Of a stretch of DNA of 17,286 nucleotides, positions 1 through 7,375 are shown piece by piece. Position 1 is the first letter of the stretch, and each line of letters starts with the position of its first letter. The stretch is from positions 1 to 17,286 of the forward strand of contig JBAZOY010000053.1 in the NCBI GenBank assembly GCA_041648505.1, in the 5' to 3' direction. The translations under genes were made by a program, and so were the position numbers. The notes beneath the pieces are model-generated. The model ran no database searches. It saw nothing but the letters and a program-made list of their open reading frames with translations, and was not told the DNA's origin. This DNA comes from JBAZOY01 sp041648505 (GTDB taxonomy: Bacteria > Desulfobacterota > Syntrophia > Syntrophales > CG2-30-49-12).

Positions 1-1
1 G

Positions 2-283
2 GATTATTCATGGCCCGGAAATATCCGTGAACTCCAGAGCACAATACGATATGCCCTCGTGAAGGCCAAAGGTCAGGTTATCAGGCCCCAGGATCTTCCG
101 GCGGAGCTGCAAAACTTGAAGAGCGGTTTCTCCTTGCGCGGACCTTCCAGAAAACTGGACAAGAAAACTGTCTCTGATGCTCTTGCCAGAGCAGGAGGAA
201 ACAAGGCCAAGGCTGCCAGGGGCATGGGAGTTGGCCGGGCTACTCTTTACCGCTTTTTGTCTAAGGATAAAAGTGTCTCATGA
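2..283 (+). CDS. Sigma-54-dependent transcriptional activator, C-terminal end (partial)
   Basis: The reading frame is already open at base 2, so only the last 93 codons are present. The first residues (DYSWPGNIREL) are the conserved end of the AAA+ sigma-54 interaction domain. The last 40 or so residues form a Fis-type helix-turn-helix (HTH_8): KTVSDALARAGGNKAKAAR followed by GVGRATLYRFL. Proteins of this class bind upstream enhancer sites and use ATP to open sigma-54 RNA polymerase complexes. The sensor domain lies outside the window, so the signal is unknown. The next gene on the same strand is the glycyl radical enzyme, which has a candidate -24/-12 promoter, so that gene is the likely target (inference). 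The GTG at 59 is an internal codon, not a start. Confidence 0.93.
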   Translation, partial: DYSWPGNIRELQSTIRYALVKAKGQVIRPQDLPAELQNLKSGFSLRGPSRKLDKKTVSDALARAGGNKAKAARGMGVGRATLYRFLSKDKSVS

Positions 284-287
284 AACA
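274..287. promoter_or_regulatory. Near-palindromic TGTCTCA/TGAAACA site at the end of the activator gene
   Basis: TGTCTCATGAAACA is a 14-bp palindrome with one mismatched pair. It covers the last codons of the activator. The half-site TGTYTCA recurs twice at 497-514. It may be an enhancer site for the activator itself, but part of it is coding, which weakens the case. Confidence 0.35.
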
Positions 288-496
288 GATATGTCTCTTT
301 GTTTAAATTGATACATATCGTCAATGCTTCCGGTTTTTTCTTCCCTAAAAGACTATTATTTCAATAGGTTTTCATTCTGTTGGTTTAACACACATCTCGG
401 ATAAAACATTAAAACAATTTGCCTGAGTGCCTGTATTATTTAAATATCTTTTATTTTCAGGAACTTATAATTATATTCACGTCCATAATGAGAATG

Positions 497-514
497 TGTT
501 TCATTAGTGTCTCA
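497..514 (+). promoter_or_regulatory. Candidate upstream activator site: TGTTTCA-N4-TGTCTCA
   Basis: Two copies of TGTYTCA start 11 bp apart (497 and 508), about one helical turn. They lie about 90-110 bp upstream of the -24/-12 element at 605-620, the usual distance for sigma-54 enhancer sites. Together with 274-287 there are four copies in 240 bp, where about 0.1 would be expected by chance in that length. Binding by the upstream activator is inferred. Confidence 0.4.
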
Positions 515-604
515 GGGATTGGATGCCACAAAATGGCCTGTCGGTTTGTCTTTTGTAATTATCTGAATATATTTGCTATTTTCAATTACAAAATATGATC
601 ATGG

Positions 605-620
605 TTGGCACGAATATTGA
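605..620 (+). promoter_or_regulatory. Candidate sigma-54 (-24/-12) promoter
   Basis: TTGGCACGAATATTGA matches the sigma-54 consensus TTGGCACG-N4-TTGC at every position except the final C, which is A. The spacing between the GG and the -12 G is correct. Transcription would start near 631 and run into the glycyl radical enzyme gene, leaving a leader of about 490 nt. The neighbouring sigma-54 activator gene supports the call. Confidence 0.6.
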
Positions 621-857
621 GTATTATAAAGTAAGTTATGTTTAATAAAGATTTGAAGTGGCAGTGGAAAAGAAAGGTTAGTCTATGTTGTTACCGGTAA
701 GAGGATAGAAATTCAAAATGAAAAGACAAACGGTAAAGGGTATTCAAGATTTAATCGTCCGGCAAGAGGTGGGAGTTCACTGTGTTGTCGAAGAAACGAA
801 CTTGACAATTTTACCCTGCTTAACATAGCATAACAATGTGAGGTTAAGTGCACTGCG

Positions 858-1106
858 ATGCAAGATTATAGACATAAAGGAACGAAACCTGACAAGTTGT
901 GCTTTGAAAAGTGGAGACAATTAAGGATGTGAGAGAGTTTTGCTTATGTCTGAGCACCGAGGATAATAGAGAAGCAAAGGGGTACTGTGAACACTATATG
1001 CGGAGGAAGTATTAGATTGTTTAAGGAAAAAATGAAGCAAAAATATTCGTTCTGGACTAAGACAGGTCAGGATATTTTTAAGATTGAGAGAACTATAAGA
1101 ATCTAG
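858..1106 (+). pseudogene. Possible decayed or frameshifted small cysteine-containing ORF
   Basis: Three short segments overlap in shifting frames. The first is 858-932 (ATG, 24 aa, containing PDKLCFEKWR). The second is 911-1015 (GTG, 34 aa, containing EFCLCL and KGYCEHYMRRKY). The third is 987-1106 (GTG with AAAGGGG 4 nt upstream, 39 aa). Two frameshifts would join them into one protein of about 80 residues with at least four Cys, directly before the GRE start. Some GREs have small Fe-S subunits encoded beside them, but I cannot match this to one. It could be chance reading frames in non-coding leader. Confidence 0.22.
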
Positions 1107-1123
1107 CGTAAAAGGAGGAGAAG

Positions 1124-3532
1124 ATGGCAAATAAAGTCAAAGTCAATATGATGGATAAGGCAAAGGAATTGAGAATGGAACTGGCTAATCTTATGCCGAA
1201 GCTTGACACGGAGCGTTTGAAGTTCCTTCTCGAGTCTTATGAGGAAACTGAATGTGAACCGGCAGTAATAAGAAGAGCGAAGCTTAATGAGAAGACGCTT
1301 AATGAGAAGACGCTTTATATCGATGAAAACCCGATAGTAGGAACAGTAACCCAATATCGGTCCGGTCTTTCACCTTATCCCGAGTGGGCCTGTAAATGGA
1401 TGAGGAAGGAGACGAAGGCGCGGTTCCAGTTAGGTGAACTCGATATGGCAAAGGACCTTACTGATGAGGACAGGGACCTGATAAACAGGGCCGTTGATTA
1501 TTGGGAAAACAGGACTGTAGTCTATCGCACTCGTAAGATGTATCAGGAGGTAACGGGAGTTGACGCAGTAAAACAATTTTACATACCCGGAGTCGCACTC
1601 CAGGGAGGTCCTCAATTTCCTCTCGGGTTTATCATTCTTGACTACGGGAAGGTATTAAATAAAGGTATAAAGGGTATAATCGCCGATGTTAAAGAGCAGA
1701 TGGCAAAGTTATCGGTAGGAGAACTGGAGTCAGTAACGAAAAGACACTTCTACAATGCTGAGTTAATATGTCTTAATGCTGTTGTTAACTGGGCCCACAG
1801 GTATGCCGCTTTAGCAAGGGAGATGGCAGCTAAAGAGTCCGACCCGGAAAGAAAAAAGGAGCTGAAGAATATTGCTAAAATATGCGACTGGGTACCGGAA
1901 AATCCGGTAAGGAATTTCCGTGAGGCGGTCCAATCCTATTGGTTTGCTCACTGTGCCGCTTACATTGAGACTTGTACCTGGGCTATGCCACCGGCGAGAT
2001 TTCCTCAATACATGTACCCTTTCTACAAGAAAGATAAAGAGGCGGGCAAGATAACCGAGCAAGAGGCCAAAGATCTGCTGGCTATGCTCTTTGTAAAATA
2101 CCAGGAGATTCAGGTACATAATTCTGAACGATCATTTAAAGGAAATTCAGGACAAATGGCAATTCATATATCCCTCGGCGGGGTAGATGAGAATGGGGAT
2201 GATGCCACAAACGATATCGACTACATGTTACTCGACGTCCAAAGAGAGATGAAGTGTGCTCAGCCCAGTCTTTCCGTTCTTTATCACGACAAAATGTCCG
2301 AAGAATTTTTGCTTAAATGTATCGAGACGATTAAAACAGGTATTGGTCAGCCCCAGTTCCAGAACTGCGATAATATGGTGCAAAAGCTTTTCCTCTACCA
2401 TGATGGTATGACCTTGAAAGATGCTCGAGGCGGTGCCAATTTGGGATGCGTTATGGTCCAACCCCTCGGTTGTGCCAACCTCTGGGAGGGCATCTTCAAT
2501 CTGGCTAAGATGGTAGAGTTAACGCTGAATAACGGGAAAGATCCTAAAACCGGGGTTCAGGTAGGCCCACAGACGGGTGAGGCAGAGTCCTTCTCGACTT
2601 ATGAGAAACTCTGGGAGGCTGTTAAAATACAGATACTGTACTGTACTCAAATTATGCGAGACTATGAGCGGCTCGGGGTGAGTATCATGGCTGAAATCGC
2701 CCCCCTGCCTTTCCAGTCGGCTCTGATACCCGGCTGTATCGAAAAGGGTATGGATGTTATGGTGGGTGGCTCGAAATACGGTGGGCTTGGCTCTCTAATG
2801 ATTACCGGGGTGGACTTGGGCAATTCGCTGGCGGCGGTCAAGAAGCTGGTTTTTGACGATAAGCGCATTACCATGAAGGAATTAAAAGACGCTCTTGCTG
2901 CCAACTTCGAAGGCAACGGTTATGACAATATCCTGAAGATGTGTCTGGATGCCCCCAAGTACGGCAATGATGATCCCTATGTTGATCACATAGTGCGGGA
3001 TGTTTATGCTGCCGCCGGAGACGCTCATGAAAAGACAGGACTGGATTACCTGGGTCGGAAAACTCGACCGGAAGCTGTTTCGGCATCTACACATAATACC
3101 TTCGGCTATGCAACAGGGGCTTTGCCCAGTGGAAGGAAGGCAGGCGTAGCTCTTGCTGATGCCAGTGTTTCATCGATGCCGGGCACAGACATGAACGGGC
3201 CTACGGCGCTCATTAAGTCGGCAGCCCAGGCCATCGATATCATGAAATATGGCACGAATCACTTTAACATGAAATTCCATCCCTCCGCTATGGAAGGAAG
3301 AGAGGGTGGAAGGAAGCTGTTGTCTTTGATAAAGACTTATATGGATCTGGGTGGATTCCATGTTCAGTTTAACTGCGTGAGCAGTGATACGTTAAAGAAA
3401 GCCCAGCAGCATCCGGCAGACTTCCGTGATCTTGTGGTCAGAGTAGCCGGATTTAGTGCCTTCTTCGTCAACCTGGATAAAGGTGTTCAGGATGAGATTA
3501 TAAAGCGCTCTGAACTCAAATTTGAGCAATAG
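1124..3532 (+). CDS. Glycyl radical enzyme of the pyruvate formate-lyase superfamily, substrate unassigned
   Basis: This 802-aa protein has the two parts of the family: a PFL-like barrel domain (to about residue 650) and a C-terminal glycyl radical domain. The radical loop is VVRVAGFSAFF with Gly776, 26 residues before the end, as usual. The catalytic thiyl Cys is Cys442 in NLGCVMVQPLG. Also seen are THNTFGYATGALPSGRKAG and a GPTALIKS segment typical of the fold. The residue two after Cys442 is Met, whereas dehydratase- and arylacetate-decarboxylase-type GREs have Glu there, and there is no Cys-Cys pair as in true PFL. The C-terminal loop resembles decarboxylase and benzylsuccinate-synthase types, but I cannot assign a substrate. 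The start follows a strong AAAGGAGGAG site (1111-1120). No radical-SAM activase gene lies in the window, though one is required. The enzyme is oxygen-sensitive and cytoplasmic by family. Control by the upstream sigma-54 activator is inferred. Confidence 0.93.
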   Translation: MANKVKVNMMDKAKELRMELANLMPKLDTERLKFLLESYEETECEPAVIRRAKLNEKTLNEKTLYIDENPIVGTVTQYRSGLSPYPEWACKWMRKETKARFQLGELDMAKDLTDEDRDLINRAVDYWENRTVVYRTRKMYQEVTGVDAVKQFYIPGVALQGGPQFPLGFIILDYGKVLNKGIKGIIADVKEQMAKLSVGELESVTKRHFYNAELICLNAVVNWAHRYAALAREMAAKESDPERKKELKNIAKICDWVPENPVRNFREAVQSYWFAHCAAYIETCTWAMPPARFPQYMYPFYKKDKEAGKITEQEAKDLLAMLFVKYQEIQVHNSERSFKGNSGQMAIHISLGGVDENGDDATNDIDYMLLDVQREMKCAQPSLSVLYHDKMSEEFLLKCIETIKTGIGQPQFQNCDNMVQKLFLYHDGMTLKDARGGANLGCVMVQPLGCANLWEGIFNLAKMVELTLNNGKDPKTGVQVGPQTGEAESFSTYEKLWEAVKIQILYCTQIMRDYERLGVSIMAEIAPLPFQSALIPGCIEKGMDVMVGGSKYGGLGSLMITGVDLGNSLAAVKKLVFDDKRITMKELKDALAANFEGNGYDNILKMCLDAPKYGNDDPYVDHIVRDVYAAAGDAHEKTGLDYLGRKTRPEAVSASTHNTFGYATGALPSGRKAGVALADASVSSMPGTDMNGPTALIKSAAQAIDIMKYGTNHFNMKFHPSAMEGREGGRKLLSLIKTYMDLGGFHVQFNCVSSDTLKKAQQHPADFRDLVVRVAGFSAFFVNLDKGVQDEIIKRSELKFEQ
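1283..1312 (+). repeat. Perfect 15-bp tandem duplication inside the glycyl radical enzyme gene
   Basis: CTTAATGAGAAGACG occurs twice head to tail, giving the protein LNEKTLNEKT at about residues 54-63. The segment follows RRAK and precedes LYIDENPIVG, a conserved N-terminal region of the family. The frame is kept. Confidence 0.95.
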
Positions 3533-3589
3533 CAGGTGTGATGTGGTTCGTTTCTAAGATTTAGATGGATTATAACACCCTCCTTTTTG

Positions 3590-3673
3590 TTATACGGTTT
3601 CTGCCCCCGCGAAAGCGGGGGTTTGAAACCACATTTCTTGTAAAACTATACTGTTTTTTGTTTAACCGTATAA
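3590..3673. repeat. Nested inverted repeat with a GC-rich GAAA-loop hairpin
   Basis: The core is CCCCCGC-GAAA-GCGGGGG (3604-3621), a perfect 7-bp stem with a GNRA-type loop. It is flanked by GGTTTC/GAAACC (3596-3601 and 3625-3630), and further out by the 10-bp arms TTATACGGTT/AACCGTATAA (3590-3599 and 3664-3673). ATGTGGTT at 3541-3548 also pairs with AACCACAT at 3627-3634. It lies 70 bp after the GRE stop and could end its transcript, but there is no long T-run. The shape also fits a repetitive extragenic palindrome. Its right arm overlaps the DUF763 remnant. Confidence 0.7.
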
Positions 3674-3969
3674 GTTAACCTTCTGATAGCATCTAATTTC
3701 TTTCTATTTCCGATTGTTGCTGAGTTAATAGCTTTTTTTAAAATTTCAGTCGACTTTTCATAACCATCCCTGTCAACCGAATAATGTATACCGTCCTTTC
3801 CTCCCTGAGCAAAACTGTACTTCACCGGATCTTTTCATGAGACTTCCGAACCATAAACTAAATCCGAAATCAAGGCGAGAGACCTAATGGTTCCGCTTCT
3901 ACAGATATTTGTCAACCACTTCTCAAGAATTTGACTCAGTGCCCTGACTCTGATATTGGACTTGTACAT
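3646..3969 (-). pseudogene. DUF763 protein, decayed C-terminal remnant
   Basis: Read on the minus strand from 3969 to 3646 the frame gives, in order, SGTIRSLALISDLVYGSEVS, an in-frame TGA (3835-3837), KDPVKYSFAQGGKDGIHYSV, DRDGYEKSTEILKKAI, and a tail ending in a TAG stop at 3646-3648. The block around KYSF-xx-GGKDG followed by VDR is the characteristic C-terminal part of DUF763 proteins as I know them. Those proteins run to about 350-400 aa; here at most 107 codons survive, with no recognisable N-terminal half and no ribosome site. The upstream part of the old gene seems to be replaced by the secreted-protein gene at 4006, which is on the other strand. The function of DUF763 is unknown to me. 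The family match is from memory. Confidence 0.75.
3931..3959 (+). promoter_or_regulatory. Weak candidate sigma-70 promoter for the small secreted protein gene
   Basis: TTGACT and TATTGG are 17 bp apart, ending 46 bp before the start codon at 4006. The -35 matches at five of six positions and the -10 at only three. Confidence 0.25.
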
Positions 3970-4005
3970 GTTAGTCAAGAAAACAATTTTGAAGGAGAAT
4001 AAAAC

Positions 4006-4401
4006 ATGAAAACATCCGCAAATATTCTATTGAGTATTGTATTGCTGTTAATGCCGATGGTAACCGTCGCACAGAATTATCCGAGAATGAACCAGGCAGA
4101 TATGCAAAAGCAGATGCAGCAGATGCAGAAAATGCAAGCTTGTATGCAAAATGTTGATCAAGCAAAACTAAAAGAGATTCAGCAACGTTCGGAGCAGGTC
4201 AACACGGAGATAAAATCGTTGTGTAAAAGCGGACAGCGTGACAAAGCGCAGAAAAAGGCAATTTCTTTCGGAATGGAAATGGTAAAGGATCCGACAATGC
4301 AAGAAATGAGAAAGTGCGGCGAAATAATGAAAGGATCAATGCCGAAGGCGCCTTTTATGGATCAATATAAAGATAATTCCAGTCATCATGTTTGTGATTA
4401 G
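4006..4401 (+). CDS. Small secreted Met/Gln-rich protein with four cysteines, function unknown
   Basis: The 131-aa product starts with a clear signal peptide: MKTSAN, a hydrophobic run of about 14 residues, then a likely cleavage after TVA (residue 22). The mature part opens with a Met/Gln-rich helix (residues 28-47, nine Met), followed by a charged, probably helical body. Cys are at 46, 73, 104 and 130, and could form two disulfides in the periplasm. It ends HHVCD. Similar short secreted proteins are, as far as I recall, scattered in Proteobacteria without a known role. GAAGGAG at 3991-3997 is well placed for this ATG. The gene stands alone and faces ileS tail to tail. The Met-rich stretch and terminal HHxC could bind metal, but that is a guess. 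Confidence 0.8.
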   Translation: MKTSANILLSIVLLLMPMVTVAQNYPRMNQADMQKQMQQMQKMQACMQNVDQAKLKEIQQRSEQVNTEIKSLCKSGQRDKAQKKAISFGMEMVKDPTMQEMRKCGEIMKGSMPKAPFMDQYKDNSSHHVCD

Positions 4402-4450
4402 TGTCCTGTTTATAAGAAAATGTTATGGGTCTTGTGCTGATATAAGGATC

Positions 4451-4503
4451 CTCCTTGAAAAGGAGTTACTATTTCCTCAATTAACCAGGTGATTGAGGAA
4501 ATA
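4451..4503. terminator. Two hairpins between convergent genes, probable two-way terminator region
   Basis: The first is CTCCTT-GAA-AAGGAG (4451-4465). The second is a perfect 12-bp stem, TATTTCCTCAAT (4470-4481) with ATTGAGGAAATA (4492-4503) and a 10-nt loop. They lie between the secreted-protein stop and the ileS stop, where both transcripts should end. Neither has a long T-run. Confidence 0.5.
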
Positions 4504-4582
4504 ATGAAAAAGTTTGGTAACGCCCCCCGCTAACCACAAGTTAAAGTTCGCAGTATTTTCTTTCTTTTATAAAGTTCCCTGG

Positions 4583-7375
4583 CTACATAGTCCGCAATAT
4601 TTGCAGGCATCTGTCGCAGATGGTCGGATGTTCGGTATCTGTACCCACCGACTCGCTATAGTTCCAGCATCTGGTGCATTTATCTCCCTGTGCCTTTGTT
4701 ACACCGATAATCAAACCCTCAAATTCGCTGCTGTAATAGGGATCATTGATGCCATCTTTTTCTACGATATTGAGTTGTGAGATAATGGAGAGAGTTCTCA
4801 TATCGTCCTGATGTGCTTCTAAAAAGGAACGCAGATCTTCCGGTGGACATATGTCCACACAGGCCTCCGGGGAACGTCCCAATACCTTGTCCTTTCGGGC
4901 TATCTCTACAGCCTTTGCGAGCTCAGACTTAATTGCAAGCATCTTCTTCCAGCACTCATCTATCTCTTTGTTTATATATTGAGAAGTTACCTCCGGGAAC
5001 TGAGCTAAATGGACACTCTCCTCCTTTCCTTCATAAGCGGGCATGGCGTTCCATATCTCTTCTGCGGTGAAGGTGAGGATCGGGGCCAGGAGTCTAACCA
5101 TGGCATCAAGGATAATATACATGGAACTCTGGGCTGACCGCCGGTCTTTCGATCCTGCCTTCGAGGTGTAGAGCCTGTCCTTCAGTACATCGAGATAAAG
5201 GGCGGAGAGGTCAACCGTACAGTAGTTATAGAGGGTATAGTAAACGACGTGGAATTGATAATGCTCGTAGGCTTCCTTTACCCGCCGGATAATCTCCTCA
5301 AGTCTGTGAAGAGACCATTTGTCTATCTCTTCCATTTCTTCACAAGGGACCATGTCGGCTTTGCAGTCAAAGTCGTACAGGTTTCCAAGAATGTAACGGC
5401 TGGTGTTGCGGATCCGCCTGTGGGCTTCGATAAGGCGTTTTAGTATTTCGTCGGAAATCCTTATATCATCGGTGTAATCCTCGGCAGCGACCCAGAGGCG
5501 CAGTATTTCAGCACCGTATTTTTCTACGATTTCCTGAGCCTCAATGGCGTTGCCCAGCGATTTGGACATCTTTTTCCCCTCGCCGGTAACAACAAAACCA
5601 TGAGTCAGGACACTTTTATAAGGTGCCCTTCCCCTTGTCCCTATCGATTCAAGCAGAGACGAGTGAAACCAGCCCCGGTGCTGGTCGGAACCTTCCATGT
5701 ACAGATCCGCCGGAGTTCCAAGTTCAGGCCTTTTTTCCAGTACAGCGGCATGACTCACACCGGAATCAAACCATACATCCAGGATATCAGTTTCCCTGGA
5801 AAATTCATTTTTTCCGCAAGAGGAACAAGTCACGCCGGCAGGCAGCAGATCTTTTGGTTCCTTTTCGAACCATATATCGGCACCGTGTTGTCTGACAAGT
5901 CCTACCAGGTGGTCAAGGATCTCTTTCGTCATAAGCAGATTTCCACAGTTGTTACAATTAAACATTGTGATGGGAACACCCCATAAGCGCTGGCGGGAGA
6001 TGCACCAGTCGGGGCGGTTTTCAATCATTCCGTAAATCCTGTCACGTCCCCAGGCCGGTATCCACTCCACGGAGTCTATGGCCTTGAGGGCCTTTTTTCT
6101 CAGATCGTTTTTCTCCATAGATATAAACCACTGTTCGGTGGAACGGAAAATGATCGGTTTTTTACATCGCCAGCAGTGGGGATAAGAGTGAACAACTTTG
6201 GCAGATCCGAGAAGAAAGCCATATTCCTCTATTTTTTTGATAATCGCATCATTAGCATCAAAGACGAACTGACCGGCAAAGTCCTGAACATCGGCAGTAA
6301 AGTTACCGTCATCGTCAACGGGGGCATAGTTTTCCAGCCCGTATTTCATTCCGACTTCATAATCATCCTGTCCATGTCCCGGAGCGATATGTACGCATCC
6401 GGACCCCGTGTCAAGCATTACAAAAGGGGCCAGGACAAGAAGACTTTCACGATTTATAAACGGATGCCTGCACTTCAATCCTTCCATTACTGCACCGGAG
6501 AACTCATCAATAATTTCAAATGCTTTGTAACCGAAGGCAGACAGACACTGATCCATCAGCTCCCTTGCCATAATGAGAACCTCATCGGCAACCTTTACCG
6601 CCACATAAGCAAACTCGGGGTGGAAGGCGATTGCCAGATTGGCGGGAATCGTCCAGGGAGTCGTCGTCCAGATGACCACGCTGACCTTCTCCCCTGTCAG
6701 TTTCGGACGACAGGGCGATATATCTGATATTATCGAAAATTTGACATAAATAGATGGTGTGGAATGATCCGCATATTCGACCTCGGCCTCCGCCAGCGCA
6801 GTTTTGCAGGAGGCACACCAGTACACCGGTTTTTTACCCTTGTAGACGCTGCCCGCGAGAAACAGCTTTCCGAACTCCTCAACGGTTGCCGCCTCGTAAT
6901 CGTAGGCCATGGTCAGGTAAGGATTTTCCCAGTCGCCGAATACACCCAGCCGCTTGAACTGTTTCCTCTGGATATCCACGTATTTGTTGGCATATTGTCG
7001 GCAAAAGCGCCTCTTATCCGTCTGAGGCATATTATCCCGCCTGTTTCCCAATTCTTTATCAACCTCGTGTTCAATCGGGAGGCCATGACAATCCCATCCC
7101 GGAACAAAAACGCTGTAAAAACCCGTCATATTCTTTGCTTTGATCACCATATCCTTAATAACTTTATTTAATGCTGTACCGAGGTGGATGTTCCCATTGG
7201 CATAAGGGGGGCCATCATGTAGTATATAAGCCTTCCTACCCGTCGATGCTTTTTTGATCTTTTCATAGATATGCATTTCGTCCCAGACATTAAGCATCTC
7301 CGGTTCTCTTTTGAGAAGATTGGCTTTCATGGGAAAATCAGTCTTCGGTAAATTCAAGCTGTCTTTGTATTCCAT
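4583..7375 (-). CDS. ileS: Isoleucine--tRNA ligase
   Basis: This 930-aa class I aminoacyl-tRNA synthetase charges tRNA-Ile with isoleucine in the cytoplasm. The HIGH-type motif reads HLGT at residues 64-67 within PPYANGNIHLGTALN, and KMSKS is at 602-606. The CP1 editing domain shows the usual WTTTPWTIPANLA. The C-terminal zinc site has Cys900, Cys903, Cys920 and Cys923 (CTRCWNYSE ... ICDRC). The length and zinc tail fit the common bacterial form. The start is supported by AAGGAG (7382-7387 on the plus-strand scale) 6 nt before the ATG. lspA, which often follows ileS, is absent: the next gene downstream is convergent. No T-box leader was found upstream. Confidence 0.98.
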   Translation of the reverse strand: MEYKDSLNLPKTDFPMKANLLKREPEMLNVWDEMHIYEKIKKASTGRKAYILHDGPPYANGNIHLGTALNKVIKDMVIKAKNMTGFYSVFVPGWDCHGLPIEHEVDKELGNRRDNMPQTDKRRFCRQYANKYVDIQRKQFKRLGVFGDWENPYLTMAYDYEAATVEEFGKLFLAGSVYKGKKPVYWCASCKTALAEAEVEYADHSTPSIYVKFSIISDISPCRPKLTGEKVSVVIWTTTPWTIPANLAIAFHPEFAYVAVKVADEVLIMARELMDQCLSAFGYKAFEIIDEFSGAVMEGLKCRHPFINRESLLVLAPFVMLDTGSGCVHIAPGHGQDDYEVGMKYGLENYAPVDDDGNFTADVQDFAGQFVFDANDAIIKKIEEYGFLLGSAKVVHSYPHCWRCKKPIIFRSTEQWFISMEKNDLRKKALKAIDSVEWIPAWGRDRIYGMIENRPDWCISRQRLWGVPITMFNCNNCGNLLMTKEILDHLVGLVRQHGADIWFEKEPKDLLPAGVTCSSCGKNEFSRETDILDVWFDSGVSHAAVLEKRPELGTPADLYMEGSDQHRGWFHSSLLESIGTRGRAPYKSVLTHGFVVTGEGKKMSKSLGNAIEAQEIVEKYGAEILRLWVAAEDYTDDIRISDEILKRLIEAHRRIRNTSRYILGNLYDFDCKADMVPCEEMEEIDKWSLHRLEEIIRRVKEAYEHYQFHVVYYTLYNYCTVDLSALYLDVLKDRLYTSKAGSKDRRSAQSSMYIILDAMVRLLAPILTFTAEEIWNAMPAYEGKEESVHLAQFPEVTSQYINKEIDECWKKMLAIKSELAKAVEIARKDKVLGRSPEACVDICPPEDLRSFLEAHQDDMRTLSIISQLNIVEKDGINDPYYSSEFEGLIIGVTKAQGDKCTRCWNYSESVGTDTEHPTICDRCLQILRTM

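Larger units (their letters stand above)
284..1123. other. 840-bp intergenic stretch between the activator and the glycyl radical enzyme
   Basis: This AT-rich stretch holds the TGTYTCA sites and the -24/-12 promoter listed separately. There is also a weaker sigma-70-like pair, TTGACA at 802-807 and TAGCAT at 826-831 with an 18-bp gap. No ORF of normal size is present. Short open segments occur at 718-828, 858-932, 911-1015 and 987-1106; the last three together might be a decayed small gene. No rho-independent terminator with a T-run was found for the activator gene. Confidence 0.6.

Noticed and set aside
718..828. 36-aa ORF (ATG) in the GRE leader
   Set aside because: Weak and distant ribosome site (GAGG 13 nt upstream), no recognisable motif, and of a length expected by chance in AT-rich DNA.
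802..831. TTGACA-18-TAGCAT as the main promoter of the glycyl radical enzyme gene
   Set aside because: The -10 matches only four of six and the gap is 18 bp; the -24/-12 element with the adjacent sigma-54 activator is the better explanation.
6176..6727. 183-aa plus-strand ORF inside ileS
   Set aside because: Antisense shadow of IleS, whose motifs are intact through this stretch.
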